From Batillaria attramentaria (Eukaryota; Mollusca; Gastropoda; Batillariidae), in assembly GCA_018292915.2 (NCBI GenBank), contig JACVVK020000444.1, positions 62,001 to 126,000 on the forward strand: a stretch of 64,000 bases of DNA. Direction: 5' to 3'. Made by a program: the position numbers and the translations under genes. Below, one piece after another: positions 43,733 to 55,114 of the stretch. The notes beneath the pieces are model-generated. The model was given only the letters and a program-made list of their open reading frames with translations. It made no database searches and was not told where the DNA came from. Numbering within the stretch: the stretch's first letter is position 1; every line of letters starts with the position of its first letter.

Positions 43733-43815
43733 ATAACGGAGATGGTAGAGCGATAAAGTGTCAATACTTACGTAGGTCCATGTTCGATTCCTGGCTTGTG
43801 GCCACAAAACTAATA

Positions 43816-43861
<46 letters not shown>

Positions 43862-43928
43862 CACCCCCACCCCCTCCCCCCTCCATCAACCGGAAAAAGA
43901 CGTAAAACCCCAACAACCACCCAACCAG
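43733..43928 (+). mobile_element. SINE family S1, degraded copy with (TC)n expansion
   Basis: GATGGTAGAGCG (box A region), ATGTTCGATTCCTGGCTTGT (box B region) then, after (TC)n at 43819-43856, GGAAAAAGACGTAAAACCCC and an ACCACCC tail. The middle of the body has been replaced by the microsatellite. Confidence 0.65.
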
Positions 43929-43971
43929 TTTCCGGCTGATAACCATCGCTACACAGAGTACACCAACATCT

Positions 43972-43972
43972 C

Positions 43973-44005
<33 letters not shown>
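43972..44005. repeat. (TC)n microsatellite
   Basis: Imperfect TC repeat shortly after the degraded SINE. Confidence 0.9.
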
Positions 44006-44365
44006 GAGCGGTGCTAAGTAGAACACTCTAAGAATTTCACAGTCGTTTAAGCTCAAGCGGGCATGCAGGTTGTTTAGAGGTGAGTGTTCCGGTGACTGAG
44101 TACGTCAACAGACTACCTGGTGATGGTGGTCACTGATGCGTGACCGCCCATTTCCTCCACCTGTCCCCCCTTTGATTTTCCTCGATACCAGTCAATCGCC
44201 AGTGTCAAAAGTAGCGAGTGGTTGATAGTCATCAGGGCCCGCGGGCACTCGGAAAGGCACAAGTAGGCTCATGAAGTTCGAAGGAGCTCCTCAAGGTAGG
44301 AGTCAGTTTGAACTGTTAAAACGTGCCGCCTCTTTGAAGTGAAGACCCATGGGAGGGCTGAGAGA

Positions 44366-44436
<71 letters not shown>

Positions 44437-44479
44437 ACGATAAGGGGGAAATTCAAGTAAAATTTCGTTAACGAAGGTG

Positions 44480-44549
<70 letters not shown>
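44366..44549. repeat. Two (AC)n arrays separated by 48 bases, preceded by (TC)n
   Basis: (TC)n, then (AC)n to 44434, a 48-base unique spacer, and (AC)n to 44549. The two arrays are in the same orientation. Confidence 0.95.
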
Positions 44550-44551
<2 letters not shown>

Positions 44552-44572
44552 CATGCCGTAGGACTAATATTG

Positions 44573-44661
44573 AAGAGAGAGAGAGAGAGAGAACGAACTA
44601 ACGAACTTTATTTTCCAACGGAAGTGATTTAACCAAACAATGATTATTTATATTTAGTAGT

Positions 44662-44694
<33 letters not shown>

Positions 44695-44695
44695 C
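44573..44695 (-). repeat. Retroposon 3' end, family R-TC copy 2, with (TAG)n and (GA)n
   Basis: (GA)n at 44573-44592, then GAACTTTATTTTCCAACGG, which resembles the 39345 and 48961 copies, then (TAG)n and another (GA)n at 44660-44695. Confidence 0.55.
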
Positions 44696-45086
44696 TCCAC
44701 ATCATCACATCATCAACTGCCAAGAAACAGATCCTTTGTAAGTCAAACGCTATCACTCATCGCCATAAAATTCCCAGCCTAGCTACAGTCGTTAGTGTGT
44801 GTGTGATAATAAAGATTGAAATTTGATGCAGCAGTGAGGAATTTAAAGAGCCCTTTGGGCTGTTGAAAGCGAAAATCAATGCGTTTGCGTTCTTCCCGCA
44901 GGCCATATTGTCTTTCTCTTTTGTTTGGAAGTCTTGAAGTGACAACTGCATATACACGTCGAAGCTCTCGGCTATATGTAATTGATAGTTATCATGCGTG
45001 CATTTGCCTTCAGTGTACGAGCTGGTGCTTTGATCGTTTTTTGTTTTTTTTTTCTTTTTTAATCGTCCTGTTTTCTTATCGACCGT

Positions 45087-45137
<51 letters not shown>

Positions 45138-45338
45138 TCTTTTGAAGTCAGTTTTACCCAAACCGTTTCTGCTGTAATCATCCATGTTTGACTATGATTT
45201 ACTTGCTTACTGGCATCTCTTACATTTCTGTGACTTGTGCTTATTTTATTTCATTCATATTCTCATGAATTATCCCCTTTTTTGTTACTCAGTGTCCTGT
45301 TTTGTGTTACCATTTTCTCGTGTTTTCATCATTAAGTT

Positions 45339-45407
<69 letters not shown>

Positions 45408-46023
45408 GTGTTTTTTTTTATTTTTATTATCCAAGCGTGTGTACCATGTTTTATCTCCCTTTGTCTTCTTCGTCGTCTCGCAGTTTAGAGCGGCCGCCTG
45501 TAGCATGATGAGGTGTCCTGCAGTATCTTACTGAACATCGTCATCGGGTCATTGCGCTGTGGGCGAAGTACTGGGAATTTACGGAGTTTCAGATATTGTT
45601 CAGTTACCGAGTCACATGGGCTATCTCTTCTCTTACACTGAAGCTTCAGGCGAGCGGTCTGATTTCTTATCATAACTGACTGCGTAAATCAGTGATGGTA
45701 TGTAGTTCGCGGACATGGTTGCTCGGACGTCCAGTGTCGGTTTTATCTTTTGTTTAACGTCCCACGCAGTCGTACCCTTTGCATGTTAGATCAGTCTCTC
45801 CGTCTCTGTCCCTGTCTGTCTCTGTCTCTGTGTTTCTCCCTCCATGCTCTCTCTCTTCTGTGTGTTTCTGCTCAGTGGGACATGACATGGCACTGAACAA
45901 AACATTGACTCATGGGTAATGGCATGTAGGACAGTAACAAAACATCGAGTGTTTGGACAGTCTTCGACTTAACGTGACTCGAGACTGAGACAAAATGTCA
46001 TCTCTCTCTCTCTCTCTCTCAGC

Positions 46024-46060
<37 letters not shown>

Positions 46061-46399
46061 GATACCATCACCAGTGAGCTTGAGTCAAGAGTTTCTCCGT
46101 CGCCGTACCCGGGGCTGTCTCCGTCCTCATCTTTCTCTCAGGGCACCCTCCACGCGTTTATCACAACCTGGGTGAAATCTCCCCCTCCCCCCCCCCCCCT
46201 CCCCTCTCCTTGGATCGCTTGTGGCGCGAGCTGGCAGATCGGAGCTTTGATTTGCGCACTATTTGTGACTTGCAGACGCGTTTTCAGTACGGTAGTGAGT
46301 CTGTCACAACCTCTGTAACGTCCACGTGCGATGTTCAGCATAGAGGCGCTTTAGAAGATAGGGGAGATGGGAGAAAGTGTTATTGCTGGGAAATGTTCT
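44696..46399. other. Non-coding stretch with microsatellites
   Basis: (TC)n at 45093-45140, (GT)n at 45341-45406 ending in (GC)n, TCTG-rich tract at 45794-45830, (TC)n and (GT)n at 46001-46060, C run at 46188-46199. No gene is supported; frames through these repeats are artefacts. Confidence 0.55.
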
Positions 46400-46475
46400 G
46401 CCTGTTGTCGAGATTTGAACTTACGACCTTCTGACTGGACCCTCAACTCTCAGTCACCTGAGCTAACGGGGCGCG
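46400..46475 (-). mobile_element. tRNA-like SINE head, third family
   Basis: On the minus strand: GCCCCGTTAGCTCAGGTGAC (box A-like TTAGCTCAGGTG) and AGGTCGTAAGTTCAAATCTC (box B-like). Size and spacing fit a tRNA of about 73 bases, but acceptor-stem pairing is poor, so it is a tRNA-derived repeat or a decayed tRNA rather than a working gene. Confidence 0.5.
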
Positions 46476-46691
46476 TTAGAGTGTCTTTATCCCTCTGATA
46501 GTTGAATACATTTTTATGTCTGTTGTTTTTCAAATTGACTTTTACAATAGTCGATAGACAGGTTGCAATGCCGAAATAGATGCCGAATGCCTGTCCTTCG
46601 AGTACTGAAGAAAGAGCAGTTGTTTCTGGTTTGTAGTTGCAATACTGAAGAAGGGTGATGTGCATCTTCAAAAAAACAAAAACAAAAAAAA

Positions 46692-46728
<37 letters not shown>

Positions 46729-47201
46729 TACAGTTGTTGTTGTTTTAAATCCAGTCACAATAATCCTATGTTTCGTTTTAGCTTTGTTTCTGTTATTTTC
46801 TCTGCCGACTAAAGTGAAAGAAAAGAAAGAAAAAAAAAACAAACAAACAAAAAAACAACAACAACAAAACCCTTTGTCCAACAAACTGAACCAACCAGAA
46901 CGCGGCCACACTGCGCTGCAATACAAAAAGCTCGTTCGCTGTTGGCTGTACGACAGACTGTTGATGTTACGGTATCCTGTGTAATGAAAACGCGCCAAGC
47001 TCCACCCAGTAGCGCTGACTGACTAAACGGCCGATGGAGGAGCAGAAAGCCAAGCACACTAGTGTGACGGACTTCACTTCACTTTGCCTGTCGCGCTGCA
47101 ACCGAGTGGACACATTACCTGTGTAAACTGATTATGAGCCGACGGACCGGCCAGGAGTGCTAGCTTGAAGTTGAACTATGTGAAGTGCCAGTATCACTTT
47201 G
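46476..47201. other. Non-coding stretch with (AC)n and A-rich tracts
   Basis: (AC)n at 46695-46726, AAAC/AAC tracts at 46828-46870. No gene; the 182-codon minus frame at 46450-46998 reads through these repeats. Confidence 0.5.
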
Positions 47202-47625
47202 TGTATGGTGTGGTGGTATAGACTTCTCACCGGCGCAATTATCCATCTTTTCTGAAATGCTGATGGCGCTGTAGGGCTGAGGGACGAAGCAGTGGCAGCC
47301 TGCTGCCGCTAAGCGCTACTTTGTGGAAACCTTCACCCTGCTATTCAGTGTGGTGCGTGTGACAGTATTTCTGGTTTTCCACGCCACCGGCCACAGCCTA
47401 CTCTTCTTTGAAAGATGGACGTGGGATTTTAGCGCGCACACTGACTTGATATTTGTGCGTGCGCGTGTACACGAGGGCGGGACAGGCACCGAAAACAAGT
47501 GTTCACGTGATTTTGACTCGATTTGGAAAGGACCAAATGCATCCAACGTCCTGCCCACCAGGGAATCGAACCGGGCGGCTCAAGATCCGAAGTCGGATAC
47601 CTTAACCACTTGACCAAATCTCCCT
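47202..47625 (-). mobile_element. SINE family S2 with tRNA-Arg(UCG)-like head
   Basis: The minus-strand head (47625 down to about 47555) reads AGGGAGATTTGGTCAAGTGG (box A TGGTCAAGTGG), then GACTTCGGATC as in the anticodon arm of tRNA-Arg(UCG), then a perfect box B GGTTCGATTCC. The body of about 340 bases matches 41166-41500 and contains AGTAGCGCTTAGCGGCAGCA. The 3' end is a CCACCACACCATAC-like tail. At about 420 bp it is long for a SINE. No protein coding. Confidence 0.9.
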
Positions 47626-48185
47626 GTATGCAAAGAGTCCATGCGGTATTATGAAAGACATCAAGAAAGGATTATCGGTGCTGGGAAGCTTCGGATAAAA
47701 GGCGCGAAAGACAGAGACGTAGGCAAAGCGTTTTGTTTTAGTTTTGAACTGTTTTACTTTTGGATCATTCATTCATTTTGATGGTTCCTTTTTAACTTTA
47801 AGTTGTGTTTATGTCCTTCTCATTCATCCTCTTCTTCTTTTTCTTCTGCGTTCCCTGGGTTCAACTTTAGATGTCTAGGTTGATATTGGTGTCTTTGAAA
47901 TCTGGTCAAGTTGCGCTGGATTTTGTAGGGCTGTCTACTGGGTTTCCACGCCTTGTTCGTACATCTATATTTGTGAACGCTTCTCGTATTTCAAGTCTTT
48001 ACTTTGCTTTCTCGTTCAGAGAATTTCCTATTGCAAAGATTCTGTATTTCTTAAATCGATAGAAGCAAAAAAAAAAAAAAAACCAAATACCCACGTTTAA
48101 AGGTGAAAAGACGAATTAAGATGACATTTAAAGGACAAGCAACGAAACAAGTTCGAATTGAAAAAAAAATCTCGGTGATCGGGTT
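47626..48185. other. Non-coding stretch, nothing recognised
   Basis: Short TTC tract (47827-47848) and an A run (48067-48082). No gene. Confidence 0.4.
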
Positions 48186-48556
48186 GCATGTTAGATTGTG
48201 GTTTCGAAGACATTCGACAAGAATTGGTTTGGCTTGTAGGAGTGTCTTGTGTGTCCTTCGGCGTTGTGGCGACTTTTTCTGTCTCGGTCGTAAAGTCAGT
48301 TCGATCGGAGGGTTGTAATGCTCAAAGTTTTGTCGCACAGCGCTATATCACGTTCCACGTATAACGTAGCATGTTAGATCATGGTTTCATGATAGACCGT
48401 GGTTTCAAAGGCATTGGAAAAGACATGTTTTCGCTTGTAGGAATGTATTGTACGTCTTTCGGCGTTGTGGTTTCATTTTGTGCCTCAGCTCTAAAGTCAT
48501 GTTCGATCTCAGAATTGTACTGTTTTGTTGTTCAATGCTGTATTACGTTTCCGTGT
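48186..48556. repeat. Degenerate tandem duplication, about 185 bp unit
   Basis: Unit 1 (48186-48368) and unit 2 (48369-48556) share GCATGTTAGAT, GTGGTTTC, GCTTGTAGGA(A/G)TGT, TTCGGCGTTGTGG, TAAAGTCA and a TATTACGTT/TATCACGTT end. Confidence 0.8.
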
Positions 48557-48579
48557 GTGCACGGTATGTGTGTGTGCAC

Positions 48580-48725
<146 letters not shown>

Positions 48726-48726
48726 C

Positions 48727-49043
<317 letters not shown>

Positions 49044-50195
49044 CTATTAGTGACACAATTCCTATTTCCTTTGAAAGGCTGTCTGTAAGCTGAAGCACAC
49101 CCCACCACACAAATGGCCCTTATATTCCAAGTTAACGGTGGTCACATTATGCATTACTTTGCCCTTTTACTTCACGTGGAAGTCACAATCGGGAAATGAA
49201 ATCTATCGACATGCCGGCACATAAAAGCGGCAGTCGTAGCCATAACAAGCTAATCTCCAATTCAACATGCATATCGTTTATGTGTGTTTCGTCATACCTT
49301 GAGGAAAAGCAAGAAAACAAGCCTGGGTTTTTTGTTATTTGCTGGATTTTCGGATCGAACTGTCTTGGCCTGAAGCTTTTTCTGACGCGCCAGAAACGTA
49401 AACTGCCTCCCATTCAAAGAGCACAGTCTTGTATTTTTTCTATTTTTCCCCATTTCTCTGGCGAATCCTGGAGAAAATATGTTGTGAAATTATTTCGAGG
49501 ATTTGGCTATTAAGTAGCGGAATCGCTGGTCAAAACAGTCCAACTGCCATTCTTGTTTACGCCCCCCCTCCCCCTCCCTCTCCCCCCTTTTTTATTCAAA
49601 GAAACGTCCCGCGCAAAAGAAAATATTAACGCAGTCCTCATTCAACGATTTCTGCTTGTATGAGAGAGGGAGTGGAGAGAGACGGAGAGAGGAGGGGAGG
49701 TGGGAGTCCCATTCATTTCGAGGCGATGGGAGGATTAATCATTGAGTATGCGGGCAAGAATTTTGTTAAAATGCTAACGATTTCTCGCCCCGTAATCAAT
49801 ACCTGCGACGAATAGGAATATTCAACAAGACACTATCTCTTCCGAAGAAGTATAGGAAAAAAATCAAGGGAGAGAAGAAAGAGGAGGAGTAATCTCCTCC
49901 CGATTGCTGCGCGTAGCTAGCCAGGGGCACATAAATCAGAAGAAAACTCATACTCTCGTTCATTGCCCTACTCTGTGTGTTCGACAGGAATATAATTTTC
50001 GAGCTGAGCCCTGCATTTTTTCGACCAGATTTCACCGTGTCGTTACTCCAAAGCTGAAAGCTGCGACGTCAAATCACTGTAATGAAAAAAATATGAACAG
50101 CGCCAGACACTCCTTCTGTGAAACTGTGTCTCCTATAGCAGAGACATACCTAACGCGTCTGCTTTTACTTACCATGCCCTGCAAACTTAATAAAT

Positions 50196-50196
<1 letters not shown>
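49044..50196. other. Non-coding stretch, no gene supported
   Basis: Open frames at 49196-49513 and 49904-50197 (+) have no domain. A C-rich tract lies at 49561-49588. Confidence 0.4.

Positions 50197-50254
<58 letters not shown>
50197..50254. repeat. (TC)n microsatellite
   Basis: About 28 TC units ending directly at the SINE. Confidence 0.97.
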
Positions 50255-50256
<2 letters not shown>

Positions 50257-50425
50257 GGAGCTGGGGTGACCGAATGGTAGAGCGTTGGACTTCTAATGCT
50301 CGGGTCGTGAGTTCGTATCCCGGCTGGGGTCAAATATTTGTGCTGGCTTTCTCATCGTTGCCCCGTCTTTGATATCACCCGTATGTGGTGGAAAAGGACG
50401 TTAAACCCCCAAATACCCACCTACC
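50255..50425 (+). mobile_element. SINE family S1 copy between microsatellites
   Basis: GGGGAGCTGGGGTGACCGAA head, ACTTCTAATGCTCGGG, box B region GTTCGTATCC, body to GGACGTTAAACCCC and a CCCACCTACCC tail. It sits between (TC)n and a (GT)n-(TC)n-(GC)n-(GT)n tract (50428-50558), so no target duplication can be read. Confidence 0.95.
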
Positions 50426-50427
50426 CT

Positions 50428-50454
50428 CTGTGTGTGTGTGTGTGTGTGTGTGTG

Positions 50455-50506
<52 letters not shown>

Positions 50507-50518
50507 CGCACGCTTCGT

Positions 50519-50558
<40 letters not shown>
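50428..50558. repeat. Compound microsatellite (GT)n-(TC)n-(GC)n-(GT)n
   Basis: Includes a (CG)n block at 50490-50509, which with the flanking GT tracts is a candidate Z-DNA-forming sequence. Confidence 0.95.
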
Positions 50559-50562
<4 letters not shown>

Positions 50563-51264
50563 AACAGAAAATGTCAGAAACTTTGTCAGGTCCTGTTAAC
50601 CACATGGTGTCTTCCGGCTGCGCTGTATTAGTTGCGCTGTTGTCCTTGTGCTTCATCGGTTCGAATGTCTTGTACTTCCTCCTACAAAAACAGAAGCGCT
50701 AAGGTTATACTGTATCTCGTGTCTCTCATTCTTTCATTTTCCATTTCATTAACCCTTTCACTGCCGCTGTCGCAATGGCAGTAGCGCACCTGTTACATTA
50801 GTTTAAAATGTTAAATTTGTACTGTTCAGTACTTGGGGGGGGGGGGGGGGTGTTCTCTGATTCAGCAGGTTTTGATTCCTGTTTACAGCAGAGTGACGTG
50901 AAGAGATGTCATCCGTGAGTGAACCGAAACGCGTCTGGCAGGGAAAGGGTTAACAAAGTTCCCCTTGCTTATCACCGATTCCTCTTCCAAACAGATTCAT
51001 GTAGACGCGAAGTGTTGTCTGACACAATCAGTGTGCCTGAAATTCTCCTGATTGCAATACTACCTCTTTCAATCCTTCTCTCCAATAATGAGCCTGCTTC
51101 TCCATTACACAGCGTATTGTCTCCCAGTCGCCATTATCGCGTTTCCTGCTGCGTGGTTATTGCGTCTCGTGCGTCACGACTGGTGTTGTGTTTGTATTTT
51201 AAGGTTTGTATTTTATGGCTAGATGACATTAAATTAAACGTTTCTTTCTCTCTCTGTCTGTTTC
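50559..51264 (+). other. Presumed intron upstream of the protocadherin exon
   Basis: No gene. A G run lies at 50836-50850. The last 25 bases before 51265 form a pyrimidine tract (TTTCTTTCTC..CTGTCTGTTTCAG). Confidence 0.5.
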
Positions 51265-51266
51265 AG
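51265..51266 (+). promoter_or_regulatory. Splice acceptor of the protocadherin exon
   Basis: Pyrimidine-rich tract ending TGTTTCAG/GTGGG. It would open an exon with a 289-base 5' leader before the ATG at 51556. A purely upstream promoter with no intron is the alternative. Confidence 0.6.
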
Positions 51267-51343
51267 GTGGGTAGAAGAAGAAGAAGGCTGAGCGCGCCAG
51301 CGACTGGAGGGAAGCATCGTTAGCGGCGACAGCAAGGAAGTTT

Positions 51344-51445
51344 ATGGTTGAAATCAAGTTGACACAAACGCCAGCAAGCGTTCAGTCACAGTTTGAACTG
51401 GGGAGCGGCGCGGCCATGCTTTCACAGGCGTGGAGTCACGGGTGA
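51344..51445 (+). other. Upstream open reading frame, 33 codons, in the protocadherin leader
   Basis: ATG at 51344 to TGA at 51443-51445, out of frame with the main start. A second uORF of four codons (ATG at 51466, TGA at 51478) follows. Such uORFs commonly reduce downstream translation; whether they are used here is unknown. Confidence 0.4.
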
Positions 51446-51555
51446 GCGCCTGTGAGAGTGTAGCCATGTGGAAGTTGTGAAGACAGCCAGAGGCGAGCAG
51501 CTCCTCCTAGGGTTCCCGTCAAGGACTAGATTGGATAAAAGAAAAGACACTAAAA

Positions 51556-54358
51556 ATGGCTCACCATCTTCTCTTCCTGCACCTCGCCGTCCTTTTCTTT
51601 GCCATGTTCTGCCTGATCGTCGCGAGAGGGCAGATGGTGGCGAAAGTGATCCTAGGACCTTTCCAAGAGCAGCAGAGGGCAGGTGTGTTGGTGGGCAACA
51701 TCGCTCGCGAGAGCAACATCGCCAGCGAGGTCTCTGCTTCAGAGTTCAACAAACTGCGCTACGAGTTCCTGGACCCTTCCAACCTGCAGACTGCCTCTCT
51801 CTTCACCCTCAACGGGCAGACTGGGGGCATCTACACCAGCGCCATGATCGACCGAGAGGCTGTGTGCGAGTTCCAGGAGGAGTGCTTGATCAAGTTCGAC
51901 GTCACTGTCAGCTCGGAACAGACGGCGTTCCTCCGCATTGTGAACGTCGCGATCAATATCACTGACGTAAACGACAACGTGCCAACGTTTCCCAGGGACA
52001 ACATCACCCTGGACATCCCCGAAGGAACGTATCTGGGAACAACGTATCCCATCCCCGTTGCTGTGGATAAAGACACGAAAAGAAATTCCATTGTTTGATT
52101 ATAGTCTGCTCACCACAACAGACGCTGTCAAACTGAAAGTTGATAGGAACCTCGATAACTCTTTCAAAGTTTCCTTGGTCGTCAACAAGAATCTGGACCG
52201 AGAGCAGAGGGATAAGTACTTGGTGAGGGTCAAGGCCAGAGACGGCGGCCTGCAGTCCCTGACGGGAACCCTGACTGTCAACATTAATGTGGCGGATGTC
52301 AATGACAACGCCCCTGTGTTCAGCCAGAGGTCGTATTCATACAGCGTCGTGGAGAATGCTCCGCCGAACATGACGATAGGGAGAGTGTACGCTACCGATC
52401 TTGATGCGGGAATGAACGCGAGAATCACTTATTCCTTCAGCGAACAGACACGTAGCAAGCTTCAGGAACTCTTCGCCATCGACCCTGACAGGGGAGAAAT
52501 CAAGATCATTAAACCTCTTCAGTTCGTCTCAGGCAACGAGTTCAACGCCATCGTTGAGGCCAAAGACAACGGATTCCCTGCGCAGCAAACACAGGCTCAG
52601 TTGAACATCACCATTCTTGACGTCGGAAACAACGCACCTCAGGTCGAGTTTGTGCCCAAGAACCCTCTTTACGGTCAGACGGTTCTGGTGGCTGAGAACG
52701 CTCGGACCCCGTATCTAGTTGGAACACTGAGGGTCGAAGACAACGACCCAGGCGTGAACGGGATCGTGAACTGTGGCTCCTCGCACGGCAGTTTTAAAGT
52801 TCAGAAGCTTGAAGGGGGTGGCGGGTTTCTCGTCCTCCTTCAGTCGCCGCTGGACCGTGAGCATGAGGAGAAGGTCAACGTGACCATCACGTGCGCTGAC
52901 TCCGGGGCACCGTCCATGTCACGGACCACCATGTTTAACGTCATCGTGGCCGACGCTAACGATAACCCTCCGGTGTTCACGCAGCACGTGTACGTGGCTA
53001 ACCTCACAGAAGACAGCGAGAAGGACAAGGAGATCATCCGAGTCACGGCTCACGATATCGATAAAGGAATGAACGGCCAGTTTTACTACTATCTCCACCC
53101 CAGGAAAAACGTCATGTTCAATCTGAACTCAGAAACCGGTGTGTTGACCTCCAACATGGTGTTCGACAGGGAGGTGTCCTCGGAGGTGACGGTCACTGTG
53201 AAGGCCATCGACGAGGGCGACCAGTCACTCACAGGCACGGCCACCATCGTGGTACACATCTTGGACAAGAACGACAACGCTCCAGAGCTGGAGACCAAGG
53301 AGTTCCACATCGTTGAAGGCAACGAACCGGACCGGTACGTGGGTAAACTCAAAGCTCACGACGCCGACGTGGGCATCAACGCCGAGGTGGAGTTCTACAT
53401 GAAGGTGGCCACCCCTCTCCCGCCCTTCATCGTGTACCCGGACGGTCAGATCAGAACCAGACAAAACATGGACATCGACCGCGAGCTGCAGGACCGTTAC
53501 CAGTTCGAGGTGTACATGAACGATAAGGGCAGCCCGAAGCAGTCCTCGTCCGCCATGGTGACGGTGCACATTCTGGACGTCAACGACAATAGCCCCGAGG
53601 TGATCTTCCCCACCTCCAAGAACGGCACGGTCAGGATCATGTGGGACCAGAAGCCGCGGGTCCCGTTCGCTCAGATCTACGCTTCGGACCCCGATGATGG
53701 CATGAACAGCAAGCTGTACTTCTTCATCGCGGGCAGCAACAAGAACAACCTGTTCGAAGTGGACAAAGACAGGGGGCTGGTGTCGCTCAGCCGCTACATC
53801 CAGGCCAACGACAACTTCTTCCAGCGCGTGAAGATCGCGGTGCAGGACCAGGGCAACCCACAGCTGGAAACCCAGGCCCAGCTCATCGTCCGCATCGACA
53901 CCACCAACGCCACCTTCGCGCGCCACGACATGCCCGCCGAGATGGAGAAGAACATCCTCATCGCCGGCATCGTCGGCGGGGCCACCATCGTCATCTCCAT
54001 CGTCATCCTGGTCGTCATCTTCCTGGTGCGTTCAGCCACGCGGCGCCCGCGCCCGGTCAAGCACAACCTGGCGCGGGACTGGCAACGGGACAAAATGGGC
54101 ATCCAGGAGGAGTGTGGCAAGACGGAGATGGAGAAGGTGGCCTGGAAGGCGTCACACGGCGGGAAAGCTCTGCCAGACCCTGAGGACGTGGACGACGACC
54201 CGGACATTTGCGATGGACCCTCCGATCACGTCACGATGGGCAAAGTGGTCAGTCTGCCGTGGAGTAACGAAAAAGGGGGAGGTGGAGGGAGTGACGGTCA
54301 CGTGATGCACGGCCCTCTGGATCAGTACCGCAAGCAGGATTTTTACACCTTTTGTAAG
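51556..54358 (+). CDS. Protocadherin, large 5' coding exon, with a single-base frameshift
   Basis: Calcium-dependent homophilic cell-adhesion receptor of the plasma membrane, by family. About 934 codons if one T at 52094-52096 is disregarded. Signal peptide at residues 1-25; seven cadherin repeats whose inter-repeat calcium motifs fall near residues 137 (DVNDN), 247 (DVNDN), 355 (DVGNN), 466 (DANDN), 570 (DKNDN) and 674 (DVNDN); membrane helix about 800-824; then about 110 cytoplasmic residues. Repeat 1 has IDRE and the protocadherin-type CX5C (Cys104, Cys110). Repeats 3 and 7 lack an obvious LDRE. The start has a good context (AAAAATGG). As read, frame 1 stops at 52096-52098 and frame 2 is open from 52058 to beyond the donor. 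Seven repeats resemble vertebrate delta-1 and many lophotrochozoan protocadherins. Not assigned to a named gene. Confidence 0.95.
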
Positions 54359-54360
54359 GT
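54359..54360 (+). promoter_or_regulatory. Splice donor closing the protocadherin exon
   Basis: TGTAAG/GTGAGTAATG is a near-consensus 5' splice site in phase 0 after the Lys codon at 54356-54358. Beyond it the frame decays at once into Phe-rich then Val-Cys repeats from poly-T and (GT)n at 54424-54445, confirming that coding ends here. Confidence 0.9.
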
Positions 54361-55114
54361 GAGTAATGACGAAATTAAGAGGCTTTGTCCTTGCTTTTTT
54401 TTTCTTCTTTTTTTTTCCGTCTGTGTGTGTGTGTGTGTGTGTGTGCTTTGACTGCTTTATGCATTGCTGATCTGTCTGTCTATCTGTCCGTCTGCTTGCT
54501 TGCCGATCTTTCTGTCTTTCCTTCTGTCCGCCGGTCCGTCTTTACGTACACGCAGTCACAACTGTGTATGTGTTTCTGTCTGTGTCTGTATGTATGCACT
54601 TGTAACTTATGTGCTGTTTGAGATAGATACTCATAAATTGAAGCCAACACAGCCCAAATTGATTTTTAAACACCCTCTAGGCCTTCACGTTCTTCTTTGA
54701 TGTCTGCCTCCCCACAGGCATAAGATTAGGAGACCGAAGACAGTTATTAGATAATATTCATAATCATGCAGACTAAGGAGAGCAGGGGAAAAAAATACAG
54801 CAACCGTCAAACTATTAAAAAGCAGATTGCGCGAAGCTGACTTTCGCCCGCTGGCAACATAACTTGATTGTCAAAAATGAGTGTTTCCAGCCCACGGGAA
54901 TACTCCCAGCTATAGGCTTTGCTGTGCCAAATACGAAACTAAGTGAAGAAGACATGAAAGTGTTCAGAGGCGTTTGAGCCAAGAAATTGGAAATTTGAAG
55001 CTGGTATGACAGAAAAAGGTTAATACCCGCCGGGGGTGGGGGTGGGGGGGGGGGGGCGGAGAGGAGGGAGAGAGGGTGTTGGGGGTGGGGGAGGGTGGAA
55101 AGGAATGGGAATTG
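54361..55114 (+). other. Presumed protocadherin intron
   Basis: (GT)n and TCTG repeats (54420-54545) and a G-rich tract (55028-55092). No coding exon is recognisable. Confidence 0.5.

Noticed and set aside
47555..47625. A tRNA-Arg(UCG) gene on the minus strand
   Set aside because: Promoter boxes and the anticodon arm look good, but it is continuous with a repeated body also found at 41166-41500, so a SINE head is the better reading.
53225..53926. Minus-strand open frame of 233 codons opposite the protocadherin
   Set aside because: It is an antisense shadow of GC-rich coding sequence; its Val/His/Asp-rich composition is typical of such shadows.
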